DNA from: Nothophaeocryptopus gaeumannii
Taxonomy: Eukaryota > Ascomycota > Dothideomycetes > Mycosphaerellales > Mycosphaerellaceae
Length of the DNA stretch: 64,000 bases
Direction: 5' to 3'
NCBI GenBank assembly: GCA_031771865.1
Contig: JASISA010000022.1
Coordinates: 1,922,001 to 1,986,000 of the forward strand
Shown here in pieces: positions 55,575-64,000 of the stretch. The notes beneath the pieces were generated by a model. That model was not told the origin of the DNA, did not search any database, and saw nothing but the letters and a program-made list of their open reading frames with translations. Made by a program: the position numbers and the translations under genes. Positions within the stretch are counted from its first letter, which is position 1; every line of letters begins with the position of its first letter.

Positions 55575-56701
55575 CTATGCCGTTGCTTCTGGGATCTGGC
55601 TCCGACGCATCTTTTCGGCCTCGAGGTTCTCGTACAGGAGGTACAAAGCCTTTTCGTTCGCAGCGGGGCCGCCAGTGATAGTGAACATGCGCTCGCCGGT
55701 CTCGTCGTGTGGGGCTTTTGCAATCGAGATGCGCGCGCCAGAGCTCTTGCGGATCTCACTGATCTTGGTGCCACCGCGACCAATGATGCAGCCAACCATG
55801 TCAGCGGGGATGCTAATATTCTGGGTCTGGATGTCTTCGCCGTCTTCGACACGTGGTGGCGGGCCGCTGTCTGACCCACTGCGAGGTGGTCGGTAGGAGG
55901 AAGGTGCTCCGCCAGTGAAGTCGGCACCGTTGCCTGTGCGGTTGTAGCTTCGCGGGGCACTATACCCGCCAGCAGCACCACCGCCATTGAGAGGAGCTCC
56001 TCCGCCCTGTACGCGCACAGCTGGGCTGTAGAGGACTGTGCCGTATCCACGTTGCTCATCGTCGATCAGACACTTGCCGATTTCCCACACAGCCTTCTGG
56101 ACACCTTCTGGCGTGCCTTGAACTTCCACGATGCGTTCTGTTGATTGAGGCAGCATCTCTTTCTGGGCAACCATTCGTACACCAGACGCGTCCTGAATTT
56201 GCTTGATCTTGAGACCTTGTCGACCAATGATGGTTCCCATCTGGTTGTGCGAGATGAGCAAGCGGATTGCTTTAGAGTGTTAGCATAGTCGCCTTAGATG
56301 TGGAGTAGATGCGGCATACGATGTGTGTTGGGGCTGCTAACAACGCCTCCCATACCCATCTGCGGTGCTCCCTTGACCAAGCTGTCTGCCACGAGACCGT
56401 ACGCGTCGGAGATGCCAGTCAGTGGCCCAGTGACGGTGAGAACGCGGTCGTGCACACCAGGCACGACTTTGCTAACGCCGGCGCGGACACCGGTCTTGTT
56501 CCTGAGATCTGCGACATTCTGGCCTGCTTTGCCAATGATCACGCCGGCTTCCTTGGAAGTTACGATGGCCCGCAAGGTGAGTTGTGCCTGGGCGTACTCT
56601 TCCTCAGTCCGAGGGCGATCGTCGGTGTTAAGGTTGCCTATCTTATCGGCGAGGTTGTCAATGCCCGAGTCAATGGCGGGTGATGCGTCTTCGGCAGACA
56701 T
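55575..56701 (-). CDS. triple-KH RNA-binding protein (PCBP/Rnc1/Pbp2-like)
   Basis: Exons 56320..56701 and 55575..56269 flank a 50-nt intron and encode 358 residues. Three KH domains carry intact GxxG loops: IVTSKEAGVIIGKAGQNVAD (about 46-65), LLISHNQMGTIIGRQGLKIK (after the intron) and ISIPADMVGCIIGRGGTKIS (C-terminal). A Gly/Ser/Pro linker separates KH2 and KH3. The layout matches poly(C)-binding proteins and the fungal Rnc1 and Pbp2/Hek2 group, which bind mRNAs and control stability, localisation or translation; in fission yeast Rnc1 stabilises a MAPK phosphatase mRNA. The target here is unknown. Confidence 0.92.
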
Positions 56702-58240
56702 CTTGAGCGATGTTGGCGGGATTGGGTGGATATGTATTATCGAAAGGCGGAGAGAGGTGATATGCGGCCGGAGACTTCAGCCAGGGAAGCTTCGGTGGTT
56801 TGATGAGGAGTGAGGTGTGGTCGGACGAGCTGTATGCGAGGCATTCGATTAGCTTGACAATTTCGTAGCTGTGTTGAGAAGTGGGGTGGACCTACCCACG
56901 AAGTATATGGTGACGGCGACGGGAGAGGTTGTGGGTGAGGCGGGGAGGTGCGGAGCGGTGTATGAGAGACAATGCTGGCTATATCGCCGTCGTCGACATC
57001 GGGTGGTGGAGGTGGAGGTGGAGGAGGGAAGAGGAGGGAGGTGAGAGTGTTGTGATGGAAGATTTAGGTGGCAGGTAGGAGGAAGGTAGAGTTTCCCAGG
57101 CCGAGACGTTGCAGCTTCCTTGTGGGAGCTTCTTAGAGCTGCTGCCACTGCAATTGAGATGGCTAGCATGGGCAACAACCCATCACGCATGGACGATGCG
57201 CGAGTGTGCTCCACCTGTGACGCTCCCTCCTCTCCTCCTTGAATCTCAACTTTCGTTGTACTGGATGTGACTTTGCTGGCCGGTACGTCCGTACATGCAT
57301 ATGATCGCACCCACTGCTACACTTGTACCGTACCGCCTGCTCCTGGCACCTTGCGGTCCAACTCCAAACATGCTCACATCATCGTTGATCTCACTAACCG
57401 CATGGCAAAGCGCATCGTCTTGATCGTCACGTGGGATTCTTGCCCGGAGACTGCATGCGCACATGCTGCGTTGTTGTGCAACACCTAGCTCGCCATCCTC
57501 ACCGCCCGTGATGATTTGACTCGCCGAGGCTGCCGTGCGCATATCGATAGACACACACCTGATTATAGCTCGTCAGCCTCCAGTGCGTGGGAGGGTCGCT
57601 GTGCATTCGACGTGCGAGACGCGTAGATATGCGTCTTGTCTTGCGATTGAGAGGTCTAGAGAGCGATGCTCGATCGCCTTTGCGTCTGCAGCAGGGCGGT
57701 TTCCGACGCAACGATGGCCGATCACGGTTCGTCTTCATCGGCCAGAGGGCCACGCTCTCGCTCCGAATGCTTGTCTGGCGAACTCATGTTCAATGCAATG
57801 CAAGTGCAATGCAGGAACGCGTCCGCCCTGCAGTGAAGAGAAAACGGTCCCCTTTTCGAGCCGGTCTTCTTATCGGCCCCAAGCGTTACTCATCCGCCGC
57901 TGCTATGAATCAGACAACAAACAGTGTCATGACCAGCATCCCATGAGCGTTTCGACAATTTCTCGCACTCCAGCGCTGGCCAAGTAGAATCTCATGAACA
58001 GACACTGATGCCCTTTGGGGAGGACATGTCACCGGAGATGGAGGAGCATGCAAATCGCCAATGAAATACCAAGCCAAAGCATCAGTCGAAATTGACGAGC
58101 TCGTCTTCTCTTGGCAACCCCGCCGATTCGCTCCAGGGTCCAGATCCCGAACGCCACCATCAGCCTCCGACTCCAATTTCTTTCTCTACAACCTCACCTC
58201 GACCACCAACAACCACTCCACCCTCTTCTGCACCGCGAAA
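56702..58240. other. 1.5 kb divergent region, no gene recognised
   Basis: Between the starts of the KH protein (-) and DPH3 (+). Contains purine-rich runs (about 56990-57090) and short frames only. Confidence 0.35.
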
Positions 58241-58528
58241 ATGTCCGTAGACAACATCTATGACGAAATCGAAATCGAGGATATGACGTACGACGAAACC
58301 CTGCAAATTTACCACTACCCTTGCCCATGCGGCGACCGTTTCGAGATCTTCATCGACGACTTGCGCGACGGCGAGGAAATAGCCGTATGTCCCAGCTGCA
58401 GTCTGCAGATTCGTGTCATTTTTGATGTGGATGATCTGCCGAAGCCTGACGGAGGAGAGGAAGGAGAGCAGAACGTGGAGGCGGAGGCGGCAACACCTGC
58501 CGTTCCGCAGGTCGTTGCCGCTGCTTGA
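58241..58528 (+). CDS. DPH3: diphthamide biosynthesis protein 3 (DPH3/Kti11)
   Basis: A 95-residue intronless frame. The CSL zinc finger is complete: Cys28 and Cys30 (YPCPCGDRFEI) with Cys50 and Cys53 (VCPSCSLQIRVIFD), after the N-terminal IYDEIEIEDMTYDE. DPH3 carries iron in its redox-active CSL site and donates electrons to the DPH1-DPH2 radical enzyme that starts diphthamide formation on elongation factor 2. It also works with Elongator in tRNA wobble modification. The C-terminal 25 residues (Glu/Ala-rich) are disordered. The ATG at 58241 opens the canonical N-terminus, although the frame stays open upstream. Confidence 0.95.
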   Translation: MSVDNIYDEIEIEDMTYDETLQIYHYPCPCGDRFEIFIDDLRDGEEIAVCPSCSLQIRVIFDVDDLPKPDGGEEGEQNVEAEAATPAVPQVVAAA

Positions 58529-59320
58529 ATAAATTGAAGAGACGATCAACGACGAAAGCTTAAGATGACGTATGGAAAGTGACTATCAGTCTCTGCGGCG
58601 CATTCGAAAAATATGTGCCAGACGAAACAAGTGGAAGTGAGAATGGAAGGCAGGCAAACCGCTTGGGCAACGCCAACAAGACGAACGGGCGATCGACCAA
58701 AGTCTACAACACGGCCATCCTTCATGAAGAAGATTACAATTCGGAAAAGATCGTAACACTCAAAGCCTTAGAGCACGGTCTTACGGGTACCGACTTCTAT
58801 TGGACAGGTCGTGAGAGGGCGGGCGCAAGGCTGCAGCCGAAGAGGATCGTTATGCCGCAATCACTGCGAGGTCACGCTTGAGCATGCAAAGAGCAGAAGG
58901 TTTTGAGAGATCATGCATGCAGGGGTCTTGTGCAATGCTGCCGTATGCCCGGCTCTGACACCAGAAACGTCAGGGTCAAGTTGCGACTGAATTGAGAAGC
59001 AAGTCCAACGACAAACATGGGGCATGGACGCACTCGATCCAGGCCGTTGGCAGCTCATTGCTTGACTGACACAAAAGGCAGAAGGCGGCCAGTCAGCCCG
59101 CCGTCCATTCGAGAAGCTCCACAAGCTGGAGGAGAAAGCAGAGACGACATCGACGGAACCTAAGGTTTTAATTCCATGCCCTTTATACCAAAGCTTCATC
59201 CTCGCTTCGGCACTCCGCCTAGCAGAGGCCATCCACTAGGGCTCATCGTGTATCCACCAACCACACCCGTAACCCTCACTTCGCATGCCCCTACAGCACC
59301 CTCATCCTACCATAAGAAAC
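58529..59320. other. convergent intergenic region, no gene seen
   Basis: 3' sides of DPH3 (+) and frataxin (-). Short frames only; nothing recognised. Confidence 0.35.
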
Positions 59321-60062
59321 CTACTCCTTCGGCTCCGTACTCACAGTCTCCAAATCCTCCTCATGATGATCAACCGTAATCCCCATCTCCTTTTGCAGCA
59401 GAGAGCTCAACGTACTCCCATCCCTCAAGTACACCCATTCGCCTCGTCCGCCTCCCTCTTTCTGATCCATCCCCTCACCCTGCAGCACCCAATCATATCT
59501 CTTCGGTCCATTCAGAGGCGAGGAGATCCATATCTGCTTATTCGGGGGTTGTTTGTTTAGGACGTAGGTGCCGTTTGGGGGGAAGGAGATGGTCATTACG
59601 CCTTGCTAGAAAAAGCATAGAGAATGTCAGCCAACCGCGTTCCTTTGTTCGTTGATAGATATGCGAAATGGTGCTAAGACTTACACTGTATTCGATATCA
59701 ACATCCTCCCTTCCCTCCTGCAGCGTCTCCACCTTTTCATTCACCGCATCCAAATACTCATCCGCGAGCTGATGATACTCGTCATCGGAAATTTCTGTGG
59801 GCTGCGTGATCCCCATCTCCTTGTGTGCTTCCTCGTTTGACGGAGGTTGAGGGTCCTCCGTGTCGGGCATGAGACCCGCGCGGGTGGGATGGGAGGTTGA
59901 GAGGAAGCGTGGATGGGAGATCGCGACGCTCTTCTTCATAGGAGTTTGGCGAAGGCATAGGGCGCGGCGGGTTTGGTATTGTTGAGCTGATCGGAAGATG
60001 AGGGTTCGCGAGGCATGGCGGATGGATTGGCGGAGGAGACGTGTGGTTGATGGTGTGGACAT
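59321..60062 (-). CDS. frataxin, mitochondrial iron-sulfur assembly factor
   Basis: Exons 59685..60062 and 59321..59605 flank a 79-nt intron (donor GTAAGT, acceptor TTCTAG) and encode 220 residues. The first 55 or so are an Arg/Ser-rich presequence (MSTPSTTRLLRQSIRHASRT) typical of matrix proteins. The frataxin fold has the acidic first helix ISDDEYHQLADEYLDAVNEK, VDIEYSQGVMTISFP, GTYVLNKQPPNKQIWISSPL with the invariant Trp, and RYDWV plus DGSTLSSLLQKEMG. Frataxin accelerates sulfur transfer on the NFS1-ISCU complex. The loop DQKEGGGRGEW is longer than usual. The gene stands alone, with no neighbour in the same pathway. Confidence 0.95.
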
Positions 60063-61088
60063 GATGATGGTGATGGAGCACGCAGCCAGCGACGTGGACG
60101 TTGATTGAGCTGGTCCTGGTGTTGGAGCGGTGATCTAGTAGCGATGGCCACCTCAAGCTGAATGATATCGTCAAAGGTTGGTGTGTAATGAAATAGATGG
60201 CATTGGCCAGCTTCAAAGGGTGACGTTCAGGTGGAAGTAGTAGAGAAGAGAGCACAAGCGAGGAGCTTGGAGCTTGTGGGGAAGCTTTCCACAGACCACA
60301 ACCGCGGTCAGCCTTGTCAATCTACTACTTGAATCGCAGACAACAAACTCGCCAACCGTACAGCAAGCCAAAATTGTTGAGCAACTCGTCTGAAGAGAAT
60401 CGTGCCTCACCGCCATTTCGCGCTATTGGTCTTGATTGACAGCTTGAGGTTAGACATCTCATGGATTCGGTAGCGTCAGTATGCCCGAGATCCGTGCCGA
60501 TGAGGTCAGGCCATCCGCCGACCAACCAGCCCATGGTGCCCATAGTGTCCAGAAACACCTTCTTCCGCGCTTCTGGAAGCTCGACAAACCTTATACGCAC
60601 AGTCCCAATCTGGACAAGACCGATATCAAATGTTTGTCCTTGTTATACGGAGTAAGAGATAGCACGTAGGAAAGCAATGAGATCACCAGGAACGCATCAT
60701 GTTGGAGACTTATGTAAACAGCGTAAAGCGCCATCGCGACTCGCCCAACGTAAGCAACGTCAATGAGAAGACCATACGTTGCCAGTACTCAGACGACCCT
60801 TTGTCCAGACGGAGCGCGTATGGCTCTTCTTGGACCACAGACGTTGTAGCCACGATCTCCCAGTTTAAACCCATGCAAATCGTACACGCCTCCACCTCCT
60901 TGCAACAAGCTTCCAGTGTCTCCCCCGGAATGTGTTTGTGAAGCCCGTCTCGTCCCATTGATGCCATGTACGTGCCTCCACTCGGCTAAGTGTCCTCCAC
61001 TCTCGCTGAGCAGTTGACCCGGACTCGGCATCAGAGTTGAGTCGGGAGCACGTTTCGATGTAGACCGTATCGTCTGTCTTTTCCACAT
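60063..61088. other. intergenic, no gene recognised
   Basis: Between the frataxin start and the PP1 3' end. A minus-strand 85-codon frame (60967-60710) is intact but unrecognised. Confidence 0.3.
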
Positions 61089-62175
61089 TTATCGCCTGCC
61101 GAACCTGCTGCGCGGTAGTTAGTCTCTCGCGACCTCAATGCCACTGCATGGGGTGAACCTACTTCTGCTTCTTCTCCGCTGGCTTGAGGATCTGGAACGA
61201 GCACAGGAGTGACTCGTCCACGCTCATCATGGCCCCAGCGTTGTCGAACTCTCCACAGTAGTTCGGTGCGGAGAACAGCGTAACCAGCTGGCGTTTGGAG
61301 AAGAACTCGTATCCGTCCTCAACGACTTGATGCGCACGGCAGATGAGATCCATGTCGTGTTTTTGCAGGAATCGCGAAACGACATCGGGCCCAAAGGTGA
61401 AGGAGACACCGCGATCGTTCTCGGACCAACCTGTGATATCCTTGTCAGGATCGGACCAGAGCAGATCGCAGAGCAATCCGCAGTCTGGAATCTATTCAGA
61501 AGTCAGCGAGGGATCCGAAACGCGCCGGAAGGGCTGCCACATACATCCGTTGGGCGCATGACGCGGCGGATCTGCTCCATTGAGTTGAGATCTGGGCTCA
61601 ATCCTCCGTGCATGGTGAAGATCTTCTCATCAATGATGGCTGCAATAGGCAGGCAGTTGAAGCAATCCGTAAACGTCTTCCACAGCTTGATATTGTAGCG
61701 TCTCTTGCACTCGTCGTAGAAACCATAGATGCGGTTGATGGACGCGCACTCGTGGTTTCCGCGCAGGATAAAGAAGTTTTCGGGGTACTTGATCTTGTAC
61801 GCCAGAAGCAGGCAGATGGTCTCGAGGGACTGCTTGCCGCGGTCGACATAGTCCCCAAGGAAGAGGTAGTTGGCCTCTGGTGGAAAACCGCCGTATTCGA
61901 ACAGTCGCAGCAGGTCGTAGTACTGTCCGTGGATATCGCCGCAAATCTGAGGCCGTGTCAACAGCCGCCAAAACATTGAACATGTCCAACTTTACCTTTA
62001 TCGGCGCTTCTAGCTCGAGAAGTATCGGCTGCGAGATGAAGATCTCACGAGCCTTGGTGCACAAGTATCTTATCTCAGTTTCCAGAAGCTGCACTTGCTT
62101 GCCAGGCCGGCTTCCGCGGACTTCGAGCAGTCGGTCGATGATGGAATCGAGGTCCACATCGTTTTGGTCCGCCAT
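61089..62175 (-). CDS. serine/threonine protein phosphatase PP1 catalytic subunit (GLC7/BimG)
   Basis: Exons 61996..62175, 61545..61946, 61163..61491 and 61089..61104 encode 308 residues, the usual fungal length. Metal ligands and catalytic residues are all present: Asp64 and His66 (ICGDIHGQYYDLLRLFEYGG), GDYVDRGKQS, RGNHECASINRIYGFYDEC, HGGLSP, RAHQVVEDGYEFF and SAPNYCGEFDNAGAMM. PP1 controls glycogen metabolism, mitosis and growth through regulatory subunits. The last exon is 16 nt and supplies FGRR after PAEKKQK; its intron (61105..61162, donor GTAGGT, branch ACTAAC, acceptor CAGCAG) would otherwise be read as an early UAG. The other introns are 49 and 53 nt. Confidence 0.97.
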
Positions 62176-64000
62176 GGCTGGCGGCGCGGGTGAAGGTACG
62201 AGAGAGAGATTGGGCGGAGCCTGCTCTCAACCAGTAGCGCAGGAAACTCCACGAAACAGCGCAAGTCGCGTAATGAACTGCGATTCGTCAGTCTGAAGAC
62301 GTAAATGCCAATCTGCAAATGTTTCCACGCCGCAAACACCGGGACAGTTACTGCTGCTTAGAGTGCCTTCTCGCCCGCGCGTGACTGTAATGCGAGATGT
62401 TCGCCTTGAAGTCAGATAGAATGCAGTGTGGACGGCACGAGCTGCCCTCCACCAGTGTGCTTGCCCTTTGTGCCCGCCGCAGCTCCTTCCGCGGCCGCCA
62501 GGCCGCCAAGCTGAAAGAAAGTGCACCTACCGAAAGTGAACGAACCCGAGCGCAGAGGCTCCAGCGGGCGCGTAGTATGCTCTCCCAAAATCTTGCTCCA
62601 AGCCAAATGAAGTTTGTAGGTGTCTTGAGGCCCTCTGTCCGCACGTTGAGACCCTGTTGTCGGTCCGAGATCACGCGACTATGGTGGCTTCTCTTGGCCG
62701 GGACGATGATATTTCTGGCGACAGGCCCGTTGACGATGTCGAGCGTGCGATGCTCAGGGCGTTGTGGTCGGAATGCCGCGCGGCGTTGCGTGTTTGATGC
62801 GTTGCGTGTTTTTGCGCTCGGGGTGTCGACGGCAAGGCAGGCAAGCGGTGAGGTGGGGCTGGCAGTCAGCGTAGAGGCCAACAATCTGCTTCAATCGTAG
62901 GTCGTCGAAGGCTGCTACGGCGGCAGCAGTATTTCCGGTTTTTCGTGGGCGCGTTGGTGGGTGTTCGGTTTGAATGGTGGTGACTGCGCTGGTGGTGGTT
63001 TTGGGAGGAATGTTTCAGAAAGGCGACCACAAGGACTGGCGCGAGTGAACGGACAACCAAAGATGAAAAGCGGACAGAGCAGCCCACTCCGCGCAGCGCT
63101 CTGTCCTCTTTGCACTGCTGCCCAACTGTGTCTCTCGCTGATATTGGACCGCTACTACTCCGATATGATTGATGCTTCTACGATTACATGCGACGTACTC
63201 TCTTTTATTCTTCCAGTCACCTGTTCAGCAGGATCTTCGTTGTTTTTTCCCCGCGAAGCTCCCACGTCCACCAGCAAACCTCCTCCCAACAACCTGCAGG
63301 CAGGCCACAACTTGACCCGCCAGGAGCTTCCCACGAACTGGGCCATCCGCGCGCTAAGCAGCTTTGCCTTACGAGGCCTCCTCCGACTAACCCCTATAGT
63401 CGCAGATCTCGCGCCCTCTCGCGGCGCTGTCCAGTGCTCCAAGGCCGAGAGACAGGAAATTTCTCCAATAACAGGAGCTGACGAAGCTGTCCCGCCTATT
63501 TTCAGACTGCTCGACTTCACCTCATCGATGCACCACCTCCACCTGTGATCCGGACAGGGGTGGAGCATTGTGTCCAGGCTTTCCGTCATGCTGCGTTTCT
63601 GGTGGCAGAAGTCAATACCATAGCTCGTCAAGAATCTAAGCACACTTGCAGTATGTGCTGTTGTTTACGCCGAAGGCAGAACTTTGCTAGAGTGGGACCT
63701 CATCTTAAGTCCGCAATCATCACATTTCATTCCAATCCAAAGAATATGTCCAGTCGCTCGCCTCCTAACGCCTCGCTATGAATGCTCTCAATCACTTCCC
63801 AGCACACAAGCCTGCCTTCGTCTATGTGCTCAAAGGCTTCATCTTCATCTACAACATCGTGCATATGCCCGCCCGCTTGATTGCATCCATAAACACATTA
63901 ATCGCTTGCCGAAAACAGGGGTATTTCTACAAGAAATGATTAGATAAACAATGCCTTCCGGATAAAACCAATAAGGCCGAGGAAGAATGGTCGTCAAAAT
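62176..64000. other. 1.8 kb at the window end, no gene recognised
   Basis: Starts with the PP1 promoter. Overlapping frames of up to about 195 codons on both strands have no domain I recognise, and none has clear splice partners. A gene whose main part lies beyond the window cannot be excluded. Confidence 0.3.

Noticed and set aside
62397..63548. plus-strand frames of 167 and 195 codons at the window end
   Set aside because: No domain, no conserved-looking stretch, and similarly long frames occur on the opposite strand; no evidence of coding.

Overview
The window is nuclear DNA of a filamentous ascomycete (Pezizomycotina), most likely a Dothideomycete. The evidence is the gene content: a CRY-DASH photolyase, a GtaA-type secreted glutaminase, an MkkA-type MAP kinase kinase, a PTH11/rhodopsin-like membrane protein and a fungal CNL1. 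Introns are short (about 49-79 nt, one of 114 nt), with GTRAGT-like donors and CTRAY branch points. Genes lie on both strands with intergenic gaps of about 0.3-2.5 kb. I see no phage, IS, CRISPR or rRNA, and no complete tRNA.

Layout. 1-8 kb: Fe/Mn superoxide dismutase (+), ALKBH6-like dioxygenase (-), parvulin PPIase with a frame break (+), BLOC-1 subunit CNL1 (+), glutamate decarboxylase (-). 8-18 kb: secreted two-FAS1 protein (+), CRY-DASH with an RGG tail (+), seven-exon secreted glutaminase (-). 18-25 kb: truncated pyruvate decarboxylase relic (-), membrane-anchored S33 peptidase (-), cell-wall-integrity MAPKK (-) with a strong hairpin in its presumed leader. 26-32 kb: two divergent coiled-coil paralogs, A (-) and B (+), each interrupted by in-frame UAG, flanking an unknown basic protein (-). 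32-40 kb: RNA 5'-triphosphatase CET1 (-) and proteasome subunit RPN2 (+). 42-49 kb: rhodopsin-like membrane protein with one in-frame UGA (+), Ser/Thr-rich extracellular protein (-), RRM-type RNA-binding protein (-). 49-64 kb: ARPC4 (-), PAR32-like protein (-), DUF6640-like membrane protein (-), Yippee (+), triple-KH protein (-), DPH3 (+), frataxin (-), PP1 catalytic subunit (-), then about 1.8 kb with no recognised gene.

Most genes are unlinked housekeeping functions: mRNA capping, the proteasome, actin nucleation, PP1, iron-sulfur assembly and diphthamide synthesis. I see no biosynthetic cluster. The part that does not look ordinary is 26-32 kb, a local pair of lineage-type coiled-coil proteins whose reading frames stay open for hundreds of codons beyond UAG stops. 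Together with the UGA-interrupted membrane protein and the broken parvulin frame, this raises four competing explanations: recent decay (possibly RIP-like C-to-T change), recoding, mRNA editing of UAG, or assembly error. All exon joins were made by eye from splice signals, reading phase and family conservation.
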